Below, in pieces: positions 1 through 5,952 of a DNA stretch of 6,418 nt. The notes below the pieces were generated by a model. That model was not told where the DNA came from and did not search any database. It worked only from the letters and a program-made list of their open reading frames with translations. Position 1 is the stretch's first letter. Each line of letters begins with the position of its first letter. Made by a program: the position numbers and the translations under genes. Source of the DNA: an uncultured Verrucomicrobiales bacterium (GTDB taxonomy: Bacteria; Verrucomicrobiota; Verrucomicrobiae; Limisphaerales; CANJSG01). Where the stretch lies: the NCBI GenBank assembly GCA_946480965.1, contig CAMLMI010000282.1, forward strand, positions 1 through 6,418, read 5' to 3'.

Positions 1-275
1 CCGAGCAGCGTCAGGAACTCCAGAAACTCCGCGAAAACGCCGGCAACCGCTCCGCCGTTTCCCCCGAACAACGCGCCGCGCTCCAGAAACGCGCCGAAGC
101 CCGTTTGGTCGCCCTCGAAAAGAAAAAGGCCGACGGCTCCATCACCGAGCAGGAAACCAAGCAACTGGAGCAGTTGAAAAAACGGCTGGAGGCCGCCAAG
201 GCCAAGGGCGCGGCCAAGCCCGCCCCGCCCGAGAAGGACAAAGCCGCTGCCAATAAAGAGAACGCCAAGCCTTGA
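1..275 (+). CDS. C-terminal part of a lysine-rich, probably coiled-coil protein (5' end outside window)
   Basis: The frame is open from the left edge (first full codon at position 3) to a TGA at 273-275, giving 90 residues. The readable part is highly charged and rich in Lys, Glu, Gln and Ala. Roughly residues 20-68 have a heptad-like pattern typical of a coiled coil or long helix, with 'SPEQRAALQKR' at its start and 'TEQETKQLEQLKKRLEAAK' near its end. The tail after that is low-complexity Lys/Ala/Pro and probably disordered. 'SPEQRAALQKR' loosely resembles the LTPEQ motif of Spy/CpxP-like proteins, two copies of which occur in the gene at 1285-1770, but this is too weak to assign a family. 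GC-rich third codon positions support real coding. No function can be named. A strong terminator starts 25 bases after the stop and separates it from the sigma factor gene. Confidence 0.75.
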   Translation, partial: EQRQELQKLRENAGNRSAVSPEQRAALQKRAEARLVALEKKKADGSITEQETKQLEQLKKRLEAAKAKGAAKPAPPEKDKAAANKENAKP

Positions 276-299
276 ACCGCTCCGTCGATTCCTGATCCC

Positions 300-334
300 A
301 GCCATCGCCCATTCGGCGATGGCTTTCTGCTTTT
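300..334 (+). terminator. Intrinsic terminator of the upstream partial gene
   Basis: A perfect 10-bp stem (AGCCATCGCC at 300-309 with GGCGATGGCT at 315-324) encloses a 5-base loop. It is followed by the T-rich run TTCTGCTTTT to 334. It lies 25 bases after the stop codon at 273-275 and just upstream of the sigma factor gene, so it should end the preceding transcript. The sigma gene then needs its own promoter or read-through. Confidence 0.85.
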
Positions 335-367
335 GGCCGAATGGCCCCGGAAACATCATCGCCGCCG

Positions 368-943
368 ATGGAACCAAACGACGCCGAACTCGTCGCCGCC
401 GTGCGCGGGGGCGACACGGCCCGGTTCGAGGCGCTCGTGGTCCGGCACCAAGCACGGGTTTTCGCGACCGCGCGGCGTTATGCCCGGCGGGAAAGCGAAG
501 TGGAGGACATCGTCCAGGAGGTCTTTCTCAAAGCCTTCCAAAAGCTCGACGGCTTTCGCGGCGACGCGCCGTTCGAGCATTGGCTCATGAAGCTCGCCGT
601 CCGCACCTGCTACGACTTTCTCCGCGTCCATCAACGCAACCGCGAACACGCCTTCTCCGAGCTTTCCGACGCCGAGACCGATTGGCTCGAACGCCACGCC
701 GCCGATCCGGCTTCGACCGCCTCCGATACGGCCGCCGCCCGGCTCTTGGTGAATCGCGTCCTAGAGCAATTGGCTCCGGCCCATCGCCTGATCATACAGC
801 TCTTGGAGATCGAAGACCGGACCGTGAAGGAAATCGCCGAGCTGACCGGCTGGTCCGCGACGTTGGTCAAGGTCCGCGCCTTTCGCGCCCGGGCCGAAAT
901 GAAGAAAGTCCTCGCCCGGCTCCAGACCGGGAAATACTTGTAA
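368..943 (+). CDS. ECF-type RNA polymerase sigma factor (sigma-70 family, RpoE-like)
   Basis: This 191-residue protein has the two-domain layout of an extracytoplasmic-function sigma factor. Region 2 (about residues 17-87) includes 'FEALVVRHQARVFATARR', the core-binding and -10 recognition helix 'EVEDIVQEVFLKAFQKLDGF' and 'FEHWLMKLAVRTCYDFLR'. A linker of about 40 residues leads to region 4 (about 127-185), with 'LAPAHRLIIQLLEIEDRTV' and the helix-turn-helix 'EIAELTGWSATLVKVRAFRA' that reads the -35 element. It should direct RNA polymerase to a small regulon, probably including its own operon. I chose the ATG at 368 because MEPNDAELVAAVRGGD is a typical ECF N-terminus. An in-frame ATG at 341 would add nine residues (MAPETSSPP) and would begin only 7 bases after the terminator T-run. 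Neither start has a good Shine-Dalgarno site. The next gene, 39 bases downstream, is the presumed regulator. Confidence 0.93.
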   Translation: MEPNDAELVAAVRGGDTARFEALVVRHQARVFATARRYARRESEVEDIVQEVFLKAFQKLDGFRGDAPFEHWLMKLAVRTCYDFLRVHQRNREHAFSELSDAETDWLERHAADPASTASDTAAARLLVNRVLEQLAPAHRLIIQLLEIEDRTVKEIAELTGWSATLVKVRAFRARAEMKKVLARLQTGKYL

Positions 944-982
944 CCCGCCTCCCTCGACGACCGTCCGACCCCTTGAACGCCG

Positions 983-1288
983 ATGAACGACGACAAACTC
1001 CAGCAACAGTTGCTCCAAGCCGCGCGCAACGCGCCGGTGTCGGACCACGTGCCGTTGGCCTTCGAAAAGCGCGTCATGGCGCGGCTGCGGAGCAGGGGAC
1101 CGGTCGATGCGTGGGCCTTCTGGAGCCGGAGCCTTTGGCGCGGGGCTTTGGCCTGTGTCGTGGTGGCGACCGTCGTCGGAGTCTGGGGATTCCAGCGGCC
1201 CGCCGTACCGGAGAATTTCGATCTGGCGACGCAGCTGGAAAACTCGATCTACGCCTCGATGACGGCGGATCTGGAGGAACTCTGGTGA
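983..1288 (+). CDS. Small single-pass membrane protein, candidate anti-sigma factor
   Basis: This is a 101-residue protein with an N-terminal cytosolic part of about 50 residues ('KLQQQLLQAARNAP', then 'FEKRVMARLRSRG'). One transmembrane helix follows at about 52-70 (within LWRGALACVVVATVVGVWGF), then an acidic C-terminal tail of about 30 residues. The topology and the position directly after an ECF sigma gene are those of an anti-sigma factor: a cytosolic sigma-binding end, one helix and a periplasmic sensor end. It has no HxxxCxxC zinc motif, so it is not a classical ZAS-domain anti-sigma, and I recognise no named family. The role is inferred from context. The start is the ATG at 983, with no strong ribosome binding site. 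The gene carries the Shine-Dalgarno sequence of the next gene near its end, and the two overlap by four bases, so their translation is probably coupled. Confidence 0.75.
   Translation: MNDDKLQQQLLQAARNAPVSDHVPLAFEKRVMARLRSRGPVDAWAFWSRSLWRGALACVVVATVVGVWGFQRPAVPENFDLATQLENSIYASMTADLEELW
1273..1277 (+). promoter_or_regulatory. Shine-Dalgarno site fixing the GTG start of the LTxxQ protein
   Basis: GGAGG at 1273-1277 stands 7 bases before the GTG at 1285, inside the last codons of the preceding gene. It is the clearest ribosome binding site in the window. It decides that translation starts at GTG 1285 rather than at the next in-frame ATG. Confidence 0.75.
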
Positions 1289-1770
1289 ACACCTGGAAGG
1301 TCATCCTCGCCACCATGGTCATCTTCGCCGCCGGCGTTCTCACCGGTGTCGCGATTGATCGGCGAACTGCTTCCCAGCCCGAGCCGTCGCGCTCCGGGAC
1401 CAACTCCGCCCGCAGCGACCTCCAAGCCGCCAACCGCGTCATCCCCAGCCTCATCGCCCAACGCGCCAATCTCATCCGCAACGTCCAGCGTCAGCTCGAT
1501 CTCACGCCGGAGCAGCGCGTCCGCATCGAGCAGATCCTCCGCGACAGCCAGCTCCGCATGAAACCCATCGTGGACAAGATCTCGCCCGATCTCCGCGAGG
1601 AATTCCGCTTCACCACGCTGGCCATGCGCGAAGTGCTCACGCCGGACCAACGCCGCCAGTTCGACGAGTTGATGAAGCCCCGGAACCGTGAACGCCTGGA
1701 GATTCTCGGCAAACGCCGCGAAGCGCGGAACGAAAGTGCGACCAACGCGGCTCCGTCGGACGGGGAGTAG
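1285..1770 (+). CDS. Membrane-anchored Spy/CpxP-like protein with two LTxxQ-type motifs (periplasmic heavy-metal sensor-like)
   Basis: This 161-residue protein starts with GTG and has an N-terminal hydrophobic helix at about 5-23 (VILATMVIFAAGVLTGVAI). The helix can act as an uncleaved anchor or signal sequence and leaves the rest in the periplasm. The soluble part is helical and charged, and carries two motifs typical of the LTXXQ/Spy-CpxP superfamily: LDLTPEQRVRIEQIL (LTPEQ at 73-77) and VLTPDQRRQFDEL (LTPDQ at 118-122), about 45 residues apart. Known members are periplasmic chaperones or sensors of envelope or metal stress, such as CpxP, Spy and ZraP/CnrX-like proteins. There is no His/Met/Cys-rich metal site, so metal binding is not supported. 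GTGA overlaps the stop of the candidate anti-sigma gene (TGA 1286-1288), which makes the trio a probable operon. The role as a periplasmic arm of the sigma switch is inferred. Confidence 0.8.
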   Translation: MNTWKVILATMVIFAAGVLTGVAIDRRTASQPEPSRSGTNSARSDLQAANRVIPSLIAQRANLIRNVQRQLDLTPEQRVRIEQILRDSQLRMKPIVDKISPDLREEFRFTTLAMREVLTPDQRRQFDELMKPRNRERLEILGKRREARNESATNAAPSDGE

Positions 1771-1800
1771 CCCTTCGGGTTTTGGGCCTGAAGAATCGGG

Positions 1801-1829
1801 AGAAGGCTGGACAGATGAAATAGCCTTCT
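1801..1829 (+). terminator. Hairpin after the sigma-factor operon (weak terminator candidate)
   Basis: An 8-bp perfect inverted repeat (AGAAGGCT at 1801-1808, AGCCTTCT at 1822-1829) has a 13-base loop. It lies 30 bases after the LTxxQ gene stop and 17 bases before the next start. It is followed by GTTCTCTC rather than a clean T-run, so termination would be partial. It could equally be a structured leader of the following gene. Confidence 0.35.
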
Positions 1830-1846
1830 GTTCTCTCGATGAGCCG

Positions 1847-3448
1847 ATGAGAGATTCCATTTTCCGATTTCGACGAGCAGCCGTTGCGCGCTTCTTCCTG
1901 CTTTGGGGACTCATCGTTACGGCAGTCGGTTTGGATGCGGGAGAACCGGTGACACGGTCCGACCGTTCGTTCCGGAACGAACGCGCCGAAGGCAACGCCG
2001 CATACGCGCTGGCCTTGCGGCCAGATGGTCGGATCTGGGTGGGAGGCGACTTCACCCGGCTGGGCGGAGCTTCGGTGACGAATCTGGCCTTGCTGGAAGC
2101 CGATGGATCGCTGGTGCTCGGGTTTGTCTCAGCTGTTGAAACCAATTTTGTCATCAACTCCGTGATCGTGGAACCCGACGGCGGGTGCTTGGTTGCGGGA
2201 TCGGGGCCGAACAACGTTCCGCAGCCGAATGGCGGAAGAGGCGAGAAGACTTTCTTCAGAGTTGGGCCGGACGGAAAGATCGATCCAGGATTTCCGGGGT
2301 GGACGAATTCAGCGGGCACGGCGGCGTTTCGTGTGGTGCGTCTGGCCGACGGCAGGACGTTACTCACGAGCGCGATTGCTTCCGGGTCAGAGATCCCCGG
2401 CGGTTCCGGAGGGCTGGTGAGACGGTTTTCCGCCGTCGGGGAGTTGGACCCAACGTTTGCGTCCGACTTGGTGCTGGCCGCAGAGTTTTTTGACTTCTCT
2501 GGAACGGGAGAAACTACTCCGGTTCCTACGAGAGTGCTTGATGTGCTTCCGTTACCCGATGGCAATTTTCTGGTCGGTGGGATTTTTTCAGGGACCACGA
2601 ATCGGCTCAGTCGCGGCTTGTTGAAGCTGTCGCCCGCAGGAGAAGTCCTTCAGGACTGGTCTTCGCCACTAGTCGAGTTGTTCGGGGGCACCTGGATCTA
2701 CCGGCTGCGTCGTTTGGAGGACGGCTCGATCCTCGTTGGAGGAGCCATGTCGTTGGAGAATTCGTCCAACCGTGTTCTCCTGTTGCGGCTGAAGCCGGAT
2801 TTATCGGTTGACGAAAATTTTCATGTGGTTCGCTTTGAGGAGACTCCTTTCTGGGACGACTATCGAAACGTTCATTGGCCCTCGGCCTACGACGTTTCCA
2901 GTCTTCCAGATGGCCGAACCGTTCTGGGCGGGTTGTTTTTCAAGGCCGACGGTTACTGGCGACGTGGGCTGTGCGTGTTGCTGGCGGATGGGACCGTCGA
3001 TCCCGGCGTAGAGACAGGATGGGGAGTCGGGATCGACAATTCTTACAATAGGCTGACCCCGATCACCGGCATCTTGCCTTGGAAACCGGGACGAGTCTTG
3101 GCGGCGGGCACTCATCGCGGCTTTGATTTCGATGAGAGGCCCCTTTTGATGGATCTGATCTTGGGGACGGATGGGCCGCTTAGCCGGGTCACACTTTACT
3201 CCTCGCCATCAGAAGCTTCTCCACAGGTCTGGGCTTTTTTCCCTCCAAGCCAAGTCGGGCATGTCCAGGAGTCCACGAATCTGGTCGATTGGCGGACCAT
3301 CCACACGGCCGATGCGTCGCCGATCTATCTTGCCGTGACCAATGCCACGGATCTGCCTGATCCGTTTCCGTGGTCCTCGGGGGGAATTCCTCAAGTTGCG
3401 CGACCGGGCACGAACGTCTTCTACCGGCTGATGACGGAGCCGGAGTAG
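1847..3448 (+). CDS. Secreted delta-60-repeat protein, predicted seven-bladed propeller
   Basis: The protein is 533 residues. A signal peptide is visible at about 1-31: basic n-region RFRRAAVAR, then hydrophobic FFLLWGLIVTAVGL, with cleavage probably near LDAG. The body has seven repeats of the delta-60 type, each with an 'xxDG' turn followed by a strand such as 'IWVGGDF', 'FLVGGIF', 'ILVGGAM' or 'VLGGLF'. The turns start near residues 59, 110, 167, 237, 291, 354 and 413 (the last is KPG). Spacing is 51-70 residues, averaging about 59. Blade ends such as 'KIDPGF', 'ELDPTF' and 'TVDPGV' are also typical. A C-terminal region after about 445 contains QESTNLVDWRTI and FYRL, a tail often seen on exported Verrucomicrobiota proteins. 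The role is unknown, probably a surface or extracellular beta-propeller. The start at 1847 is chosen because the signal peptide begins there; the upstream extension of the frame overlaps the previous gene. Third codon positions look less GC-biased than in the neighbours. Confidence 0.88.
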   Translation: MRDSIFRFRRAAVARFFLLWGLIVTAVGLDAGEPVTRSDRSFRNERAEGNAAYALALRPDGRIWVGGDFTRLGGASVTNLALLEADGSLVLGFVSAVETNFVINSVIVEPDGGCLVAGSGPNNVPQPNGGRGEKTFFRVGPDGKIDPGFPGWTNSAGTAAFRVVRLADGRTLLTSAIASGSEIPGGSGGLVRRFSAVGELDPTFASDLVLAAEFFDFSGTGETTPVPTRVLDVLPLPDGNFLVGGIFSGTTNRLSRGLLKLSPAGEVLQDWSSPLVELFGGTWIYRLRRLEDGSILVGGAMSLENSSNRVLLLRLKPDLSVDENFHVVRFEETPFWDDYRNVHWPSAYDVSSLPDGRTVLGGLFFKADGYWRRGLCVLLADGTVDPGVETGWGVGIDNSYNRLTPITGILPWKPGRVLAAGTHRGFDFDERPLLMDLILGTDGPLSRVTLYSSPSEASPQVWAFFPPSQVGHVQESTNLVDWRTIHTADASPIYLAVTNATDLPDPFPWSSGGIPQVARPGTNVFYRLMTEPE

Positions 3449-3454
3449 GAGCGG

Positions 3455-4078
3455 TCAGACGGCGTCGATCACCTCGAAGTCCGTGACGAGGCACACGGGC
3501 TGGCCGTCCGCGCCGAGGCCGAAGAAGGAGGGATACAATCCGCTGCCGGTGCCGGTGCCGAAGGCGACCAGGTTTCCAGTGGCGGCTTCGCCCAAGGAGA
3601 TCTCCACCGAGACTGAATCCGAGTCGGGAGCGGCTTCCACATCGGCCAAGGTGTCGCCGTATTCCTCGTTGCCGTCGGCCAGCTTGGCCGCCACCGGTAG
3701 GACCGCCGCGTCGATGAAGCAGCCGGTGCCGTTGTCCACGCCGTAGCCTACGGTTTCGAGGTCGCCGTCCTCGGGGGTGCGCGCGGTTTCCCAGCGCACG
3801 ACCGCTTCGTTGCGGAAATGGATCTGCGCGGCCGCGACCCACTCGGTGTCGTCGTCCTTGGCGAGGAGCAGGGTGACGGCGTAGTCGCCCGGAGGAACAG
3901 CGGTCACGAACGCTTCTTCCTGGCCCGAGATCACCTGGGGATCGCAGGCCACGATGCGGCCGGTCGGCAGTTGGAGCGTGCCGGCGGGCACGCGGCGGAG
4001 CGTCTGGGAGGCGGAGGAAGCGAGTTCTTCGTCAACGGTTCCGGTCAGCAGGGCGAGAAGAGGGGATGACTCCGGCAT
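3455..4078 (-). CDS. DUF4241 family protein
   Basis: This 207-residue protein matches the DUF4241 family as I know it by its ordered motifs: GRIVACDP (residues 40-47), VPPGDYAV (61-68), VAAAQIHF (81-88), GYGVDNGTGCFIDA (111-124), NLVAFGTGTGSGLYPSFFGL (169-188) and CLVTDFEV (196-203). Conserved Cys45 and Cys120 could matter for fold or function. There is no signal peptide or membrane segment, so it should be cytosolic. The family has no established biochemical role that I can state. The start at 4078 (MPESSPLL) is preferred because an upstream in-frame ATG at 4159 would add 27 polar residues encoded by codons (CTA, AAA, CGA, GTA) unlike the GC-rich body. That upstream start does have a weak AGGG in front, so it remains possible. 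The gene converges on the delta-60 gene with only 6 bp between stops. The 231 bases between it and the dehydrogenase hold that gene's terminator and no recognisable promoter. Confidence 0.85.
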   Translation of the reverse strand: MPESSPLLALLTGTVDEELASSASQTLRRVPAGTLQLPTGRIVACDPQVISGQEEAFVTAVPPGDYAVTLLLAKDDDTEWVAAAQIHFRNEAVVRWETARTPEDGDLETVGYGVDNGTGCFIDAAVLPVAAKLADGNEEYGDTLADVEAAPDSDSVSVEISLGEAATGNLVAFGTGTGSGLYPSFFGLGADGQPVCLVTDFEVIDAV

Positions 4079-4248
4079 GGATACGTCTTGGGTCGGTGTT
4101 CGGCTTTGTTTGTTTAGCGGTTTCGCGTGGCCGGAACCTGACGGCTCATCCACGAACATGGAACCCTTAACTTCGGGTCATTCCGGTGACGAAAAGGATC
4201 GCTTCGAGCCGCTGCTTCTGTCGTGGGGCTTTTGATTGGATGGAGCCG

Positions 4249-4279
4249 AAGAAAAGAAGCGGACCCGGAGGTCCGCCTC
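4249..4279 (-). terminator. Intrinsic terminator of the aldehyde dehydrogenase gene
   Basis: Read on the minus strand, GAGGCGGACC pairs with GGTCCGCTTC (plus positions 4270-4279 and 4256-4265, one G-U pair) around a 4-base loop. The stem runs into the T-rich stretch TTCTTTTCTT (plus 4258-4249). It lies about 30 bases after the dehydrogenase stop codon, so that gene is probably not co-transcribed with the DUF4241 gene. Confidence 0.8.
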
Positions 4280-4309
4280 GATGAACAACAGGTTCGGCCT
4301 TCGGCCAAC

Positions 4310-5767
4310 TCACGCCGAGTAGTCGAGATACACCGTCTTGAGCCGCGAGTAGAACTCCACCGCGCCCGCGCCCTGTTCCTTGAAGCCGTCGGTGCTGCTC
4401 TTCTTCAAGCCGCCGAACGGCGCCTGCAACGCGAGGCCGGTGCTGATCTGGTTCACCTTCACCACGCCGCATTCGATCTTCTCGGCATAGACCATCGCCT
4501 TCTTGAAGTCGCGGGTGATGAGGCTCGCGCTCAGGCCCACGTCCACGCCGTTCGCGACCTTCAAAGCCTCCTCGAAGCTGTCCACGGCGATGAGCGCACA
4601 CACAGGCCCGAAGACTTCTTCCTGCGCGATGCGCATGGTCGGCGTGACGTCGCCCAGCAACGTCGGCTGCATGAAGTAACCGTGGGCGAGATCGCCGTCG
4701 GTCAGCTTCTCGCCGCCCCAGAGCAGCTTCGCACCTTCCTTCACCGCGATGTCGATGTAGTCGAAGTTGCCCTGGAATTCCTGGGCGTTGACCGAAGGCC
4801 CCATCGTCACGCCGTCGGCCAGACCGTTGCCGACTTTGATGGCCTTCATCTTCTCGATGAGCTTTTCGGTGAAGGCGGGGAGAACCGCGCGTTCCACGAT
4901 GACGCGGCTGGTGGCGGTGCAGGCCTGGCCGGTGAGGCCGAAGGCGGCGATGGCCACGAGCTTGGCGGCGAGGTCGAGGTCGGCGTCGGCCAGGACGATG
5001 GTCGGATTCTTGGAACCCATCTCCATCTGCGAACGCGCCATGCGCTGGGCGAGCTGTTGGTAGATGCCGTGGCCGATCTTGTAGCTGCCGGTGAAGGAGA
5101 GGGCGATAATGTCGGGATTCGTCGCCAGTTCGCCGCCGACGCTGCGGCCGTCGCCGGTGACCACGTTGAGCACGCCCTTGGGCAGGCCGGCTTCGATCAG
5201 GGCCTTGGCCACCTCGAAGGTCATCGACGGGGCCTGTGAGGCGGGCTTGATGACGACGGTGTTCCCGCAGAGCAGGGCGGGGGCGAGCTTCCAGACCGGG
5301 ATGGCGATGGGGAAATTCCACGGCGTGATCAGGCCGACGACACCGATGGGTTCGCGGCGGGTCAGGAGCAGGTTGCCGGGAAGATCATGCGGAATGGTCT
5401 GGCCACCGAGCGTGTAGCTGAGTCCGCCGAAGAAGCGGAGGATGTCGGCCGAGCGCTGCACTTCGCCGGTGGCTTCGGCCAACGTCTTGCCTTCTTCGCG
5501 AGTCAGCAGCTTGGCGAGGTCGGCCTTGCGGCTTTCGAGGATCTGCGAGGCTTTGCTGAGAATGCGGCCACGGGCGGGTGCGGTCTGCGCGGCCCAACTT
5601 GGGAACGCCGCCTTGGCGGCGGCGATGGCGGCCTGCGCGTCGGCCTGCGCGCTGTGCGGGTAGGTGGCGACGGTCTCGCGGATGTCGGCCGGGTTGAGGG
5701 TGGAGAAGGTCTTGCCGGAGGCGGCGGCAACCCATTCGCCGCCGATGAGATTCTGGTAGCTGTTCAT
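4310..5767 (-). CDS. NAD(P)+-dependent aldehyde dehydrogenase, resembling alpha-ketoglutaric semialdehyde dehydrogenase
   Basis: This 485-residue protein is full length for the aldehyde dehydrogenase superfamily, which oxidises aldehydes to carboxylates with NAD(P)+. The key residues are present: Asn151 in TPWNFP (oxyanion site), Lys174 in VVIKPAS (cofactor), the FTGS turn at 225-228, general base Glu249 in MEMGSKNP, catalytic Cys283 in GQACTATSR, and Glu384 in EEVFGP (nicotinamide ribose). ITPWNFPIAIPVWKLAPAL, EMGSKNP, GQACTATSR and the end PFGGLKKSS...EFYSRLKTVY recall the YcbD/KGSADH subfamily, which oxidises 2,5-dioxopentanoate to 2-oxoglutarate in sugar-acid breakdown. That substrate is inferred from similarity only, and no sugar-acid genes are in the window. 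The start at 5767 (MNSYQNLIGGEW) is the family-typical N-terminus; an in-frame ATG at 5848 would add 27 unlikely residues. No clear Shine-Dalgarno site is seen. An intrinsic terminator follows the gene. Confidence 0.93.
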   Translation of the reverse strand: MNSYQNLIGGEWVAAASGKTFSTLNPADIRETVATYPHSAQADAQAAIAAAKAAFPSWAAQTAPARGRILSKASQILESRKADLAKLLTREEGKTLAEATGEVQRSADILRFFGGLSYTLGGQTIPHDLPGNLLLTRREPIGVVGLITPWNFPIAIPVWKLAPALLCGNTVVIKPASQAPSMTFEVAKALIEAGLPKGVLNVVTGDGRSVGGELATNPDIIALSFTGSYKIGHGIYQQLAQRMARSQMEMGSKNPTIVLADADLDLAAKLVAIAAFGLTGQACTATSRVIVERAVLPAFTEKLIEKMKAIKVGNGLADGVTMGPSVNAQEFQGNFDYIDIAVKEGAKLLWGGEKLTDGDLAHGYFMQPTLLGDVTPTMRIAQEEVFGPVCALIAVDSFEEALKVANGVDVGLSASLITRDFKKAMVYAEKIECGVVKVNQISTGLALQAPFGGLKKSSTDGFKEQGAGAVEFYSRLKTVYLDYSA

Positions 5768-5862
5768 GTCGGTGCGGCAACGCTGCCAAGGACCGCCGCG
5801 AAGACAAAACCAATTTCCATACTTCAAGGGCTCAAACGCCCCCGCCATTTGCCTCGGCCAAG

Positions 5863-5883
5863 AGCCCGTCCGGATGGCGGGCT
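5863..5883. repeat. Inverted repeat between the pseudopilin and dehydrogenase genes
   Basis: AGCCCGTC at 5863-5870 pairs with GGCGGGCT at 5876-5883 (8 bp, one G-U) around a 5-base loop. It lies about 70 bases after the pseudopilin-like gene's stop on the minus strand and about 95 bases before the dehydrogenase start. Neither side has a T-run, so it is a poor intrinsic terminator. It may be a 3'-end stabilising hairpin. A smaller hairpin (GCCTC-TGC-GAGGC, 5909-5921) lies between it and the stop. Confidence 0.4.
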
Positions 5884-5952
5884 GTCAGGACGCGCGTTGG
5901 GCAAGGGTGCCTCTGCGAGGCGGGGTGAAACCGCGCTCGATCCCTCTAGCCC

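Noticed and set aside
272..300. TTGAAC (272-277) as a -35 element of a promoter for the sigma factor gene
   Set aside because: No acceptable -10 sequence lies 15-18 bases downstream, and any start would fall inside the terminator stem. The same TTGAAC also occurs before the 983 start, so it is probably chance.
319..1284. Long plus-strand open frame running into the LTxxQ gene frame
   Set aside because: It overlaps the sigma factor and anti-sigma genes in another frame and reads as Arg/Pro-rich shadow. Only the part from GTG 1285, behind a good Shine-Dalgarno site, is a gene.
1249..2598. 449-codon minus-strand open frame
   Set aside because: It is antisense to the LTxxQ and delta-60 genes, with Ser/Pro-rich low-complexity translation and no recognisable domain. 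It is a GC-rich shadow.
3540..3565. Short GCCGGT tandem repeat
   Set aside because: It simply encodes the Gly-Thr run (FGTGTGSG) of the DUF4241 protein, a family-conserved region, and is not a separate repeat element.
4114..4308. Small minus-strand open frame between the DUF4241 and dehydrogenase genes
   Set aside because: It contains the dehydrogenase terminator hairpin, has no ribosome binding site, and its translation is Arg/Ser-rich and unlike a real protein.
4292..4309. Small bulged inverted repeat next to the dehydrogenase stop
   Set aside because: It has seven pairs with a bulge and a 3-base loop but no T-run. The stronger terminator at 4249-4279 explains the 3' end better.
4223..5239. 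338-codon plus-strand open frame opposite the dehydrogenase
   Set aside because: It is the antisense shadow of a clearly identified aldehyde dehydrogenase. It is His/Val/Glu-rich without domain features, and it crosses the minus-strand terminator.
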